DNA of 64,000 nucleotides from Basidiobolus meristosporus CBS 931.73. Its lineage: Eukaryota; Basidiobolomycota; Basidiobolomycetes; Basidiobolales; Basidiobolaceae. Made by a program: the position numbers and the translations under genes. The stretch covers positions 104,004 through 168,003 of the forward strand of contig MCFE01000111.1 in NCBI GenBank assembly GCA_002104905.1. Direction: 5' to 3'. Positions 20,036 to 31,255 of this stretch are shown in pieces; the first letter of the stretch is position 1; the number at the start of each line of letters is the position of its first letter. The notes under the pieces are model-generated. The model ran no database searches. It saw only the letters and a list, made by a program, of their open reading frames with translations, and was not told the DNA's origin.

Positions 20036-21751
20036 ATGCACCTTACCTACCCACTACACAGATATGTCTTTCAAAATGACGAAAAAGCGGTCGAGGCTGC
20101 TTTAGGGGGCCCGCTATACAACCAAATCAATGAAAGGGACCATCGTGGAAATACCCCCTTACAATTGGCCTTGATTCTTGGTCGGGTGAGGATCGCTAAT
20201 CTCTTACTCAACCGTGGGGCTGAGTGCCTTGGTTTGAAGAAGAATGGGAACGAGCCCCCTTCCTGGACATCACTAGACGAAGCTTGTGCCTTGGAGGACA
20301 GGGATCTTGTTCGAAAGGTTTTGCAGAAATCCATTGATCAACATGTTCGTGATTGGTGTGCACCACCATTCAACCCTTCACATGGTGCCAGGGCTGGGCC
20401 AATAGCCAATGAAACCACTGTCAATCCCAACATATCTCCAGAGGGTGGTCCTCTAGCAAGACTAAACAAGAAGTTCCACGAGAATGCCGACATCACACTG
20501 CACTGGAAGTTCACCAGTCGCATCTCTAACACACTGGCCCGCCATGCCTTGCCAAGAGACTCCATCCGCATCCGCAAGAAGTCCTCCTATTTCCGTCTGG
20601 ACTTTGGAGAAACTTCTCTTGGGATGTTCGGCGGCTTTGACAAGAAGGATGATCGAGGCGCTGACGTGATTAACAAGCGTCGCCAGTATCTCAAGAAGAA
20701 CGATATCCAAAGATTCAGCTTGGTTATCCGTGTTGACGATCCCAATGTTCCTCAAGCATTCCCAGCTCCACCTGCAGTGTTTCTACTTGACCATGAGCGT
20801 GAGTGGGTCCAGGAGCTCTACCCAGAGTTTTACCCCGAGTCCTTGCTCGAGAGTGCCGTGTCCACTTGTCTCCGTGCACCCATGGTGAAGTACTGGATTC
20901 CGCTGCGCGACATGGAAATCAAAGAGAAGCCCGAGAAAAAGAAGAAAGGGTTGGGCATGTTGATGAAGAAAAAGTCAGGTGCTACCACTTACAAGATCAA
21001 GAATGCCTCGATTTCTATTCTTGTGCGCGAACTCGAGGAGCGTGTTTGGGCCAATGGCAACGGTGGAGTTGCATCCAATGCGCTAATCAAGAAGTTAAAA
21101 GCCCTCGGGTTCAGTGGCTTGGATAGCATGCTAACCAACGGAAACGATGTTTCCAAATTGGGCAAAAGTGGAAACGGCTCGGACTCTGATTCAGACTCCG
21201 AGTCTGATGATGAAGCCAGCAGTAACTCTCCATCCGGCAATGGTAAAGGCAATGGCTGTAAAAATCACCAAGAGGACCCCAACATTCAGGCAGAGTTGGT
21301 CAAAATGTCGGTGACCGATAGTTACGAGGATTATTTTAGCGCGAACATCAAAAAGAACGTTTGCTTCAACAAGGCTGAAACCGTCACCCAGTATATCAAG
21401 TTTGAACTTAAAGAGCCTATCAAAGTCAAGTGGGCACCCACTATCCCAGGAAGCACGAAGAGCAAAAACTTAAGCAATGGCTCGTCTGGATTCCCATTAT
21501 CTTTCGATCAATTTTCCCCCATTTTCGAGCATCTTTTCAGCGGAGGGATTCTAGACTGGGCTGGATTCGCCAGTCTCTGGAATGAGTCCCGCAAGAAGGA
21601 CGCAACCCCCGGATTTCCAGTAAAGATTAACATCCCGCTACATCCAGTTATTGGGGTCAGAATTAGCTTCAAGGAATGCCATGTAGGTACCTCACTACCT
21701 GACGATCTCTTCCAGAATCAGGGATACAAGAAAAACGTCGTTATTCACTAA
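20036..21751 (+). CDS. ankyrin-repeat protein, ANKRD13-like (GPCR-chaperone domain)
   Basis: This single-exon gene encodes 571 aa. Residues 1-80 hold ankyrin repeats (YPLHRYVFQND..., then DHRGNTPLQLALILGR). The middle and C-terminal parts match the layout of ANKRD13 proteins: ITLHWKF, then YFRLDFGETSLGMFGGF, then APPAVFLLDHEREW, and a late FPVKINIPLHPVIGVRI segment. A Ser/Asp tract (about 380-410) interrupts the domain and is probably disordered. In animals this family binds ubiquitinated cargo on endosomes; a trafficking role here is inference. The gene is convergent with the DUF726 gene, 250 bp apart. Confidence 0.75.
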   Translation: MHLTYPLHRYVFQNDEKAVEAALGGPLYNQINERDHRGNTPLQLALILGRVRIANLLLNRGAECLGLKKNGNEPPSWTSLDEACALEDRDLVRKVLQKSIDQHVRDWCAPPFNPSHGARAGPIANETTVNPNISPEGGPLARLNKKFHENADITLHWKFTSRISNTLARHALPRDSIRIRKKSSYFRLDFGETSLGMFGGFDKKDDRGADVINKRRQYLKKNDIQRFSLVIRVDDPNVPQAFPAPPAVFLLDHEREWVQELYPEFYPESLLESAVSTCLRAPMVKYWIPLRDMEIKEKPEKKKKGLGMLMKKKSGATTYKIKNASISILVRELEERVWANGNGGVASNALIKKLKALGFSGLDSMLTNGNDVSKLGKSGNGSDSDSDSESDDEASSNSPSGNGKGNGCKNHQEDPNIQAELVKMSVTDSYEDYFSANIKKNVCFNKAETVTQYIKFELKEPIKVKWAPTIPGSTKSKNLSNGSSGFPLSFDQFSPIFEHLFSGGILDWAGFASLWNESRKKDATPGFPVKINIPLHPVIGVRISFKECHVGTSLPDDLFQNQGYKKNVVIH

Positions 21752-22001
21752 GAGTAAGGGATACAACAAGTGCGTCATTATCCCCTCAAAATCCAAACCC
21801 ATCATTCATGAAACTTTAATCATTCTACATTCCACTACCCTCGGATTAGTGAACTTTTAGATCTCTTACTCTCATACACCCCATTCATGTAATGATATTG
21901 TTTATTCCACATGATACTCGCCAGACACACTAACCATTAGGTATGCTAATAAACTCAACTTTATATGCCAATTGCATGACGCAGAACTAATAAACCCAAC
22001 T

Positions 22002-23919
22002 TCATATGTCAATTTTGACATAATGCAGAATCTCGTCCAAGTTATCTAAATACCCATTGTGCCCATTGACTAGTTCGGTTAGATCTATCGACTCTACTCC
22101 TGCAACGTTGACTGGCTCTAAGCCGGCTGCGTTCAAGTTAAGGTTGTGAAGGCGAAACAGAAACCCAAGAACCCAGTCCTTTGTCGAATAGCCATTGATA
22201 AATCGCCGTGAGACCACATCCGTAGCAGACGCCCAACGCTTTGCATCAATACTAATAGGTGCGCCCAGCAATATTACTAAAGTAGTGCGAGTAAGGGGTA
22301 AATGGCTTGGGAACAACACACACATTGGTAGAATCAACAGGTACCTTCATCAATTAGTCCATATTTCTTACGTTTTGATAATTCAAGTAAGCACTCAAAA
22401 ATGGCCAAGGCCCCAAGTGAGAAGCCCACCTAAAGAAGCAAAAGGTTAGCCGAAAGGGTGTCAATATTATTGGTTATGAAACTTACTAATGAAGCCGGCC
22501 TGTTTCCCTGAATTCTTTCGGTAAGCACGTCCGCTAAGACTAGTCCAGCCTTCTTTGCTCTGTCTATCCCAACTATCCAAGGATTATCTATCAAATCCCC
22601 AGCTTTTATCAGAGACATTGGTAGTGCCATTGATGCCATCAGCGTGGCCATCACTGTTCTTTTCAATGTCTCAGTAGCAGCAAATTTAGCTGCTTCGGTG
22701 GCAAGGAACATGTCAAATGCACTTCCAAGAGATAGGAGCTCGCCGGACTCAAATACCAAGCTAAATATATCTCGATGGGATTTAGCATTGGAAAAGGCTT
22801 GCTCCCAAGGAACCGTAATATCATCAAGGGTTCTAAGATAGCCAGATACTACGATGGTCGCATTCAGTGATGGAATAGCAGGTAGAGATGGGTCGGTCAT
22901 TGAAATAGGTTTGAAATAAAACTCTCTCAAGTTACGCATTCTCTTCGTAACCTTGAACCCTAAAGTAATGGAAATGGTAGGTACTTATCTCAACAATGGC
23001 TAATAGCAATATCGCATACCTGCCAAGCCTCCTCCAGCAATCCCAAACAATGAAGTGATCACAGCCACACCGGCGGTAGAGGCAAGAAACGCTGCGCTCC
23101 CAAGACCCAGAGCACTTATCCCAGCAGCGACAAAAGGTGCAGCTAATCCTCCTGTAAGACCGATTGCAGTTGCACCTACTACGGCGGAAACTCCAGTCGC
23201 AATCCACCTCCATTTCTTGTTCTTCTTAGAATGAGAAGCGATGGTAGATTTGGTGGTCTCATCCATGTTGTTCTCTATTTCTTGCTCGGATAGCTTGATG
23301 AAATACAGTTCTTGGGATACCCGCTTCTCAGTATAGTGAACCTCCTCCAAAGGTAATTGTAGTAATTTGGCAATAGCGAATATTGCACTACGTGACCGCG
23401 CATCATATTCTCCAACTTTGTTTTCTTGTTTACTATGCTCGCCTAGCGCACTTTTTTCCGCAGAATTCTTGGCTTGATGAGTGTCGAATAAACCAAGGCA
23501 GATCATAAGAAAATCCGATAATATCTCCTTTCGTATGTCTTTCTTGGAATCGTTGGGATTCTGGTAACTAGGGATCAGTGAACTAGCTATTGTTTCGAAA
23601 ACGAACTCATCATTCTCTTGTAACTCTCGAAAGACTACGTCTAGAATAGCCTCTTGCTCTATTAAAGCTGTTCAGTATAGATCTATAGGCTAGAAAGAGG
23701 TCGCTCGAATTGCTTGGGTATATTACCTGGTATCTTAGTTATGTCAAAGTGATGAAATACGCTCTCTCGAAAGCGCAATAGCCATTCCGAATCTTCTTTT
23801 CCGAGTTTCTCGATTGATATTAGCAACAATACAGCTACAGCAAAGCGATCTGCTTCCTCCCAGGTGTTTGCAAAATACACTGGCCATTCAGGTTCATCGG
23901 TGGAGGTTGCTTCGGACAT
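22002..23919 (-). CDS. DUF726/TMCO4-like membrane alpha/beta hydrolase (yeast Mil1 type), five exons
   Basis: Exons on the minus strand are 23727-23919, 23020-23667, 22487-22959, 22345-22429 and 22002-22276. All phases fit, giving 557 aa. The family signature is clear. A RSRSAIFAIAKLLQLPLEEV block comes first, then a hydrophobic Gly/Ala-rich membrane hairpin (IGLTGGLAAPFVAAG ... GVAVITSLFGIAGGGLAG). After it come VVSGYLR and a nucleophile elbow GFSLGA spanning the exon 3/4 junction, then ILLGAPI. GxSxG with downstream LLGAP is typical of a putative lipase/esterase. Yeast Mil1 (YFL034W) is implicated in clathrin-adaptor traffic; animal TMCO4 is uncharacterised. The catalytic Ser is plausible, but the rest of the triad is not assigned. 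Confidence 0.8.
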
Positions 23920-24197
23920 GGTAAATCAACACTTTCAAGTGAAAAATTGGTCCCTTGTGTTCAACATGCAACACAGTATTTCCCCCACGCCTATTAGTGA
24001 GGTCACAAATGACGTCAAAGCAACTGGTGATATCTATTAATAACATTAACACGTTTCATGAAGAATTCACGGAATGGCAAATAACAAATTTATTGAATTC
24101 GGATAACATACACTAACGAAACTACCGGACAACATACAGGAGCAAAAAGCGCTGGCTATGATACAAAAGATCCATATTTACACCAAAGAGAGATGAC

Positions 24198-24608
24198 TCA
24201 TCCGCGGTTCATCTTGGAGGCTCTGTCGACGAAATCCCGGATGGTACGTTCATCTTTCATGCCAATCAGCCGCTCTGTCACCTGATTTTTGCTCATCATA
24301 AGTATGGAAGGCAGGTTGTTGATGTCGTAAATGGCAGCGACTTCCTGCACCTCGTCTACATTTACTTTGATCAACACCAGATTTCCTGCTTCTTTCATTG
24401 CCTTCTTAAGAGCAGGGCCCACCATTCGGCATGGACCGCACCAGTCAGCATAGAAGTAGATCAAAACGGTGGAGTTTTTGCATTGCTGTAGTGTCTCGTG
24501 AAAGCTCTCTGCAGTAGCATCAATGATTTGCCCCTCCTTACTGGAGGCGAGGAATGCGCTACGAAGAGCGTTGAATGAGCGAGTGGCTGCGCGGGAAAGT
24601 GTTCTCAT
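24198..24608 (-). CDS. TRX3: mitochondrial thioredoxin
   Basis: This 136-aa protein reduces protein disulfides using electrons from thioredoxin reductase. I start it at the ATG 24608, because an earlier frame extension begins with TTG. That start gives an Arg/Ser/Ala-rich, acid-free leader (MRTLSRAATRSFNALRSAFLASS) typical of a mitochondrial presequence. The thioredoxin fold follows, with the active site WCGPC at 56-60, the KVNVDE strand, and a cis-Pro segment NLPSILM. No intron is seen. Yeast Trx3 is the nearest functional analogue. Confidence 0.88.
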   Translation of the reverse strand: MRTLSRAATRSFNALRSAFLASSKEGQIIDATAESFHETLQQCKNSTVLIYFYADWCGPCRMVGPALKKAMKEAGNLVLIKVNVDEVQEVAAIYDINNLPSILMMSKNQVTERLIGMKDERTIRDFVDRASKMNRG

Positions 24609-25085
24609 CGTTTTTTGGAAGTGCGGAGTATTGTTAGACTCGATCAATTATATACAGATTTTTGAGTAGTACAGACAGTATTAGCGCACATCTAGGCCCA
24701 CGTTTAGTATAACAACTGATGCCAAGTCACTGAGACATTATCGCGCATGGGATCTTGGATAAAGATTGCTTATGTGAGAAGAGACGAAGCCAGCCTGGCA
24801 ACCCAGAGAACTGGCAGTTGTGTCTGGGCCTTTAACAGTATTGAGTTATCTGGTCAGTCATCTCCGATATATCACTCAGATTTCAAAAACGACTTTGTGC
24901 TACACAAGCCTGTGGCAACCTTAGCCGAAAATTTGATGATTTGAAACAGATTGGTTGTTACAGCCTGGTAGCGCTATCTGGATTCTATTGGATGAGGCTA
25001 TGTTATTGATATATGCTAGTCTTAGTCTGCAGCCAAATGAATTTATTATGTATTATAGTTGTAGAACGTCAGTAGCTTAGACAAT
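24609..25085. other. divergent intergenic region between TRX3-like and PCH2-like genes
   Basis: No convincing gene is seen in these 477 bp. A 65-codon ATG frame at 24747-24944 has no recognisable features. The stretch must hold the promoters of both flanking genes. Confidence 0.4.
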
Positions 25086-26970
25086 ATGCAACAGTCAAAC
25101 GAAATAGAGAGACCTGTGATCCACGGTATGTCAGTTATCCTTACTGCGAAGACCAAATCCTATGGAACTCATTTTGCTTAGTGGAGTGCTGTTTGAAAAC
25201 GGAGAGTCCTCACCGATTCTCAGTCATAGAAGAAAAACTGAGGTTCTACCTTGAACAGAATAAGCGTTTCCTGGTCACGCAATCTCAGATTCAAGACTTT
25301 ACAGATGATCCATTCTTAAACGAGAACGTGGAGAGTATAAAGATCGGGGAAGCGTCCACAGGTTATTCGGTTCGTTAGGAGTTTCTAGTTTTAAGACTAA
25401 AAATATATTAGGCTTGGAATATCAAGTGTATGAGCTGGAAAAGGTCACTGTGGAGTTTCATATCTACCAGCTCAACGAAGAGGAGGCCGTTGAGGAAATG
25501 AATGAAGACGAAAATATACCTGTTTCCAATCATTGGGTGTTGCCTGCACGTTGCCTTGATGGCTTATGGGAAAGGTAACAGTAGTGTTCTACACCCGGTG
25601 GATAATGCTAAACTAGGTCAATTTTAGTTTAGTGTTTGACGACAACATTCAAAACAACCTCTTGAGATATATTCACACTACAATGCTGTTTTCTGATCGG
25701 AGTGTGGACGCCAATATAATATCGTGGAATCGGTAAGCGGATTATATGATGCGGCTGAGGATTGAAATTTGTGTTCAGCTTTCTCTGTAAGAATCATTTT
25801 ACTACACGGACCTCCCGGTACAGGCAAAACATCTCTATGTAAAGCTTTAGCTCAGAAACTATCGATTAGACTTGCACATAGGTATGCTCCCAGAATCCTT
25901 TGAGACGCTTCGAAGTTTTTATCTAAAGAGCTCTATGTTCAGATATTCTTATGGCCGGCTTATTGAGATCAATAGTCACAGCCTCTTTTCCAAATGGTTT
26001 TCCGAGTCGGGAAAACTAGTGATGAAAATGTTTCAGCAAATTGAAGAGTTGGTGGAGGATGAGGAGTCTTTTGTCTGTGTCCTCATAGGTAAGTGTGGAT
26101 TTCTCTTCCACAACAACAACATGCTCACACATCCCCTCTCGGTATAGATGAAGTGGAAAGTTTAACAGCCGCCCGAAAGGCCGCAATGTCGGGTTCTGAG
26201 CCATCCGATGCACTTAGGGTAAGTCGCGATACTTGATTTGCTACCAACTTGCATTCTCAGATAACAATTGTAGGTGGTAAATGCGGTATTAACTCAAATA
26301 GACAAACTGAAAAGAAGGAAAAATGTCATCATTTTGACCACAACAAATATAACTGAGGCCATCGGTAAGCCTTGAATATTCCACCGTAGTGACAGAGATT
26401 TATGTTGACCGTTTGTATAGACTTGGCATTTGTTGATCGTGCCGACATCAAGCAATATATAGGACATCCCTCGCACAAGGCCATTTACAATATCCTGCTC
26501 TCCTGCCTGAACGAGCTAATCAGAGCAAATATTATCTCATCGGCAGTTAGTAATCCTACGATTATAAGGGGTGCCCATTGTAAATATTAAGTCTATCTTT
26601 AGGAGCAACTGATGGATTGGCGAGGAATAGAGTTCTATTTATCGACTGGGAAAACGCCTGGTGCAAGTTACAAATTATACTGCGTGGCTCAACGGTGCAA
26701 GGTCGAGCTGGGATTCGAACAAACATTCAACTATGACTTTTATTCACAATTCATGTATAGGGGCTAAGTGGTCGATCATTAAGGAAGTTACCCTTCTTGG
26801 CACATGCATTGTTCCTTCAAGTAAGACCACAGCTTAGTACCCACATATTCACACTTCTCATTAACATGAACACTCCATTTAAGAGCGAATGCAGCGACCT
26901 GACAGAGTATCTTCGAGCTCTCGAGTTAGCCATCACAATGGAGCTATCTAGCCGTCAACTTCTAGAATAA
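25086..26970 (+). CDS. PCH2: Pch2/TRIP13 AAA+ ATPase, twelve exons
   Basis: This AAA+ ATPase remodels HORMA-domain proteins in the meiotic and spindle checkpoints. I rebuilt twelve exons: 25086-25125, 25182-25361, 25412-25574, 25628-25732, 25792-25881, 25943-26088, 26148-26218, 26274-26364, 26421-26545, 26603-26701, 26761-26820, 26884-26970. All phases fit, giving 418 aa, close to human TRIP13 (432 aa). Landmarks are NHWVLPA, Walker A GPPGTGKT (169-176), [24 protein letters not shown], Walker B VCVLIDEVE (Asp242-Glu243), [12 protein letters not shown] and the sensor-2 block [18 protein letters not shown]. Some donors are non-standard (GTTATT, GTTAGT, GTCGAG), so those junctions rest on protein alignment. 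The gene is convergent with ELP5. Confidence 0.88.
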
Positions 26971-27127
26971 ATAAACAATGGTGGTCGAGTTTTTCAAAAG
27001 TCTGTGGTTGCCTCCTTCTAATTTAGCTCAGATAGCAACTCTTCCCGAATTTATTCTTAATTCGATGCGAGCAGCGACACTTGCGTCTAATCCTAAAGTA
27101 AGTTGGGCTGGGGATCTATATCCGATT

Positions 27128-28560
27128 CTAAATATTCAAATCCTCATCGGGATCCTCGTCATCGAAATCATCTGCCTCGTCAGGCTCGTAATAAATCGCA
27201 CCGGACACCTCGTTTTCTGGAACGAAATGATTAGTGGGAGCTATTGGCACTGGTAGCAGATTGACCACATGTACCTTGAGTCTTTAGATATGGAAGAACG
27301 ACCTCATTCTTAGCCTTTCTCTGCTCTTCTGTCAGGTTGAGGTTAAATGATAGATTGGCCATGGGATCAACCTTTAGAGAGATGTGGGTAAGTGCTTTGC
27401 TTGATCCATAAATACATCTATCTACGAATTACCTCGGGTGTCTCAGACTCTGGCTCAGGAATGACTGGCTTATCAACAATGGTGGAAATAGATAAGCCAC
27501 CGGTCGGAGTAACCTCGAAAATGATCCTCTTTTGAATTGAAAAATCTGTATTAGCAATAAACTCACTCTGCCTCTTCTTCCATTTAATGACCTACCTCAC
27601 GAACCACTTTCCCTGATTTGCGTTTGTGCTCGATCTCGCATTTCCCAGTTGCAAGAGAGTTCGATGATTCAGTGATATACTCCTGAGGTCCCTCGAAATC
27701 CAGAGGGTCCTGCTCCAGAACATTCTTGACAACAACTCTAGTAGATGCTAGTTGTGAAAACGCACTGGAAATATGTGGAAGAGCAGAGTAGCCGGAGGAT
27801 CCGGTAGGATCCGGAACATCCGCGTGATAGGTGGCTATCACATTACTAGGCTCTAAAACGATCGAAATGGTGTTGGAACTTGAATCATGTACTCGCGCGC
27901 CAAAGCTTACCTTTGGTTTCGTCAACGATATTCTTGATAAACTTGAAGGTTTTGACGGGAGAATCGCGTATGAACGAACTTACAGAATCCAACACTAGCG
28001 TATATGGTACATTTGCTATGAGACCAAGTAAAATAAGAGTCAATCTAGCGAATGCAGGAAAAAGCTACGAATTTGGACGAAGATCAATACTCGACTGGGT
28101 CAATTTCTTAAGCAAAACCTCGGCCTCTTTAAGATCCGAGGCGTTTTTCAAAACATAAAGGCTAGGTGACTGCCTGGAATTATCATTCTTCTTGGCGTAC
28201 ACGTTAGTGTAGGCGTCAACATATACGATTCTAAGAAATATCATTTAATACAATCAGACCCAGGCACTGACTATTTGTGTGCTTGTGGCGTGACCAAGTA
28301 CCTAAGCTCTCCTGGTAAATCTTTTTCGAGAGAGGCAACAGAATTTTCGGTTGTTAGCCATATTACCCGACGGTTGCTGTATGGTCTCTTTAGTAATGAA
28401 TTCTGCTGGAGAATTTAGAGTAGCTAGGTTACCTTAGCCCAGCTCTAATAACAAATTCCTTGAGTAGGAGGAAGTTGCTTTGTTCCAAAGTGCTCTCTAC
28501 TACGATCAAAGGAGAGTATTCTCTTCCAGACAGAAGTTTCTCAAAGAAGGGGGTGGACAT
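27128..28560 (-). CDS. ELP5: Elongator complex subunit Elp5, eight exons
   Basis: Elp5 forms a RecA-like hexameric ring with Elp4 and Elp6 in Elongator, which modifies wobble uridines of tRNAs. Minus-strand exons are 28433-28560, 28302-28385, 28079-28230, 27911-28015, 27601-27852, 27433-27545, 27275-27371 and 27128-27216. All phases fit, giving 339 aa. Similarity to yeast Elp5 is visible at the N-terminus (SPLIVVESTLEQS), in TLVLDSVSSFI, VIATYHADVPD and EHKRKSGKVV, and in the acidic tail DDFDDEDPDEDLN. The exon 3 donor (GTCCAA) and exon 5 donor (GTGAGG) are inferred from reading phase. The stop is 157 bp from that of PCH2. Confidence 0.82.
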
Positions 28561-28849
28561 TTTCCCTTGTGACTTGAAAGCAACCAACCTAACTTTCGAG
28601 GCCAGCGCTAGTTGGTATTATTTTTTTCCAGGCTTGACAACCCGGGGAGATTCGACATATTAGATGAATAACTTATGTGATGGTTTAGCCCACTTTTAGT
28701 TCAGATTGGTTTGAATTACACCAAAGTGATCAGCGATTGACGCTGGACTTGGGTTGGCTCATAGCCATTGGTTTAATATTAGTGACAGCAGAATATCAAT
28801 TGCTCAGTAAACCACTTGAGGCATAGAGTGAAAGGTAACCTTCAAGGCC

Positions 28850-30145
28850 ATGTACTTTACAAAGTCGAGCAGCAAACTTTTATTGAGTTTGACGTTTGCG
28901 GTTTCTATAACACAATACTTTCACCTCTGCAAAGGCCTGACCAATATCAATGTTGATCTACTTGGGAATCCGCAATACGAGGTTGTGATTAAAACTCACT
29001 TAATATCACAAAGTAGTTTCGACCCGATATCGAATAAGGGAGAAGCAAATGTAAGTTATCCTTTCTACCATTGTTGTGCCTTTCCCGCAACCTCCCGCCT
29101 TTAACATATGCTCTTCTCAATGTCACTGTTACCAGTCTTTAGATAGACCTCGCGAAGCCTCTAATGTCGACTCGCAGAAAATCTTGATGCGGAATTCCCA
29201 TGGTGAGAGGTTCCTGTGCACGGTACCTACACCACCACCACCTCCTCCAGAGGTTACTACACCAGAGCAAGATTTATCCAAGGAAGACTTAGATAAAATT
29301 GCTGAGCGTGGGCTGGAATTGCTACAGCCACTAGAGAACAAATGCATTATATATGTAAGTGCGACTCTTCCGGTCTTATACCATTCGGACCTTTGGAAAT
29401 TCATGATATTTCTTAGCCGGAATCATGGTGGACCTACAAGTATTGCCACCAGAAGGATCTTCAGCAATACCATGTCAATATGGAGGGCGATAATACGGAA
29501 GGAACTATGATATTTTACCTTGGTAGATTTAAGGAGCCTAGCAGCAAAGAGCCTCTGGCAAGGGTGCAGTCCATAGCTGGCAAGAAATATCTCGTTCAGC
29601 ATTGGAGCGATGGTACTAATTGCGATCTGAACGGAAAACCGAGAACCACTGAGATTCAGGTAAGCGCCCTTGAAGACCGCACTTGGGATTCTAGCATGTA
29701 GCTGACACTCTTGCGAAAGTTCCACTGCAACCCAAATGTCGATTATCAGATTGCAGAAATCAAGGAGGTTTCCACATGCAATTACCTTATGGTCATCCTC
29801 ACGTCAGACCTTTGCAAGGATCCACTCTTTACTAACAAAGAAGCATCGCTACACCACACCATTCAATGTGAGCCGATGGATGCAGTGAATAGGCCGCTGG
29901 ACCAAGCGTCGACCAAAGTTCCGCCCAACTCTCTGGATAGCAAACTCCCACCTACCAAGAATCCGCACCCTCGCATTCACATCCTAAATGCCAAAGATGG
30001 TCGGCAATTAGCGGATCGACTGGTAGCTGAAATCATCCGGGCTGGCAAAGATAAACAGAAACCATCTGTCCCGCAAGCTGATAAATTGGCTCAGCACGAC
30101 GACAAGGAGAAGCAACAGGAAGAGGAGCCCAGAGCTGAGCTGTGA
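28850..30145 (+). CDS. YOS9: OS-9/Yos9 lectin of ER-associated degradation, four exons
   Basis: Yos9/OS-9 reads trimmed N-glycans on misfolded proteins in the ER lumen and hands them to the Hrd1 ligase. Exons are 28850-29050, 29136-29354, 29417-29659 and 29720-30145, giving 362 aa. The N-terminus has a hydrophobic signal sequence (LLLSLTFAVSITQYFHL). The MRH domain runs from CIIYPESWWTYKYCHQKDLQQYH through FYLGRF and HWSDGTNCDLNGKPRTTEIQFHC. The Q, R, E and Y of the mannose pocket can be placed. The C-terminal third is charged and Pro-rich. It ends in RAEL, not HDEL, so retention in the ER may depend on partners. Confidence 0.85.
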
Positions 30146-30316
30146 TACGCTTTGTAGCTTGCACCACCAACCAACGAATAAAGAATTAATGTACCATGTT
30201 GTCCTATTGAATATGTCGCTTTTAAAATCTTTATCTTTGGATATTTTTACACAAGCAAGTAAATTAAGGGGACAAGGGTGCAATCAAACATCGAACAATT
30301 AAGTACTATCCAAGTA

Positions 30317-30817
30317 TTAACAATGGCAGTTCTCCTTCCAGATTGCGGTACCATCAACGAAGATCTCCTTTTTCCAAATGGGGACTCGTGCCTTCAACTC
30401 GTCAATGAGGAAATGGCACGCCTCCAAGGAGGCCCGACGATGTTTGGAGGAGACTACGACTATGACACTGGTTTCGCCAACTGGGACCTCGCCGATCTTG
30501 TGGTGAATGGCACAATTGATAAGGCTCCATTTCTCCCGAGCCTCAGCAATGATCTGATATAGCATCTTCTCGGCCATAGGAACGTAGCCCTCGTAGGAGA
30601 GTGTCTTCACTTGCTTGTCTAGATGGGTTGCAGGAAAACAGGACAAAGATTAGCTAAAGGCCCAACGACAGCTGCGGCGGGACGCACCTTCAAACACATT
30701 ACGGGTAGTCCCAAGGAAGGTTGAAATGGCACCAGCGCCATCGTCCTTGACCAGGTCGATGAGTTCTTGGACCAAGAGGGGATCTTCGCTGACCTTGCAG
30801 TTGTCGATGCCTGGCAT
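30317..30817 (-). CDS. molybdopterin synthase catalytic (large) subunit, MoaE/MOCS2B
   Basis: MoaE/MOCS2B adds the two dithiolene sulfurs to precursor Z to make molybdopterin, the core of the molybdenum cofactor. Exons on the minus strand are 30688-30817 and 30317-30618. The intron starts GTGCGT and ends CATCTAG. The product is 143 aa. Family marks are GAISTFLGTTRNVFE, LSYEGYVPMAEKML, INCAIHHKIGEVPVGETSVIVVVSS, HRRASLEACHFLIDELK and the end block VPIWKKEIFVDG. The catalytic Lys pair sits in PIWKKE. The small subunit (MoaD/MOCS2A) is not in this window. Confidence 0.85.
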
Positions 30818-31255
30818 TTTCCTGTGTGTACAGTTAGAGTAAACACGAGACCCTCTGCCCCTCAGTCAGCTTTTATGGGCCATTCCGTCTTCACAGATTA
30901 CCAAACAGGCGAATCTGATTTTCACAATTCCTAAAATGAGCGCCACACTCCCGATATCTTACCGTATTGAATCATATCACACGGTCTGAACAAAGTCTAC
31001 CCTTTAGAGGTAAAACGTGCCCAATGGTTTCGGAATACTCACTTCCGTATCATTGCTCTCGGGCGAGTATATATTGAGCGCTGGTACGAGTAATCAGAGC
31101 CAATTGCTTTCCTGGTTCAGAATAAATTCGTCCACTCAGAGCCATCACCACCAATGAAATCTCGACAACATTTATCTCTCTGAATAAAAAGTATGACTCC
31201 CATCTAACGCATAAAGTACTATTCTCGGCGCGTTTAGCTTCCAACTGTTATCGCT
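30818..31255. other. divergent promoter region, MOCS2B-like and IRC22-like genes
   Basis: No gene is seen in this 438-bp stretch. It separates two genes read in opposite directions and should contain both promoters. I see no strong TATA box or known regulatory palindrome. Confidence 0.35.

Noticed and set aside
26711..26720. tRNA B-box-like sequence GGATTCGAAC on the + strand (minus-strand tRNA?)
   Set aside because: No matching acceptor stem or A box is found at tRNA distance, and the site falls inside a PCH2 intron required by the protein alignment.
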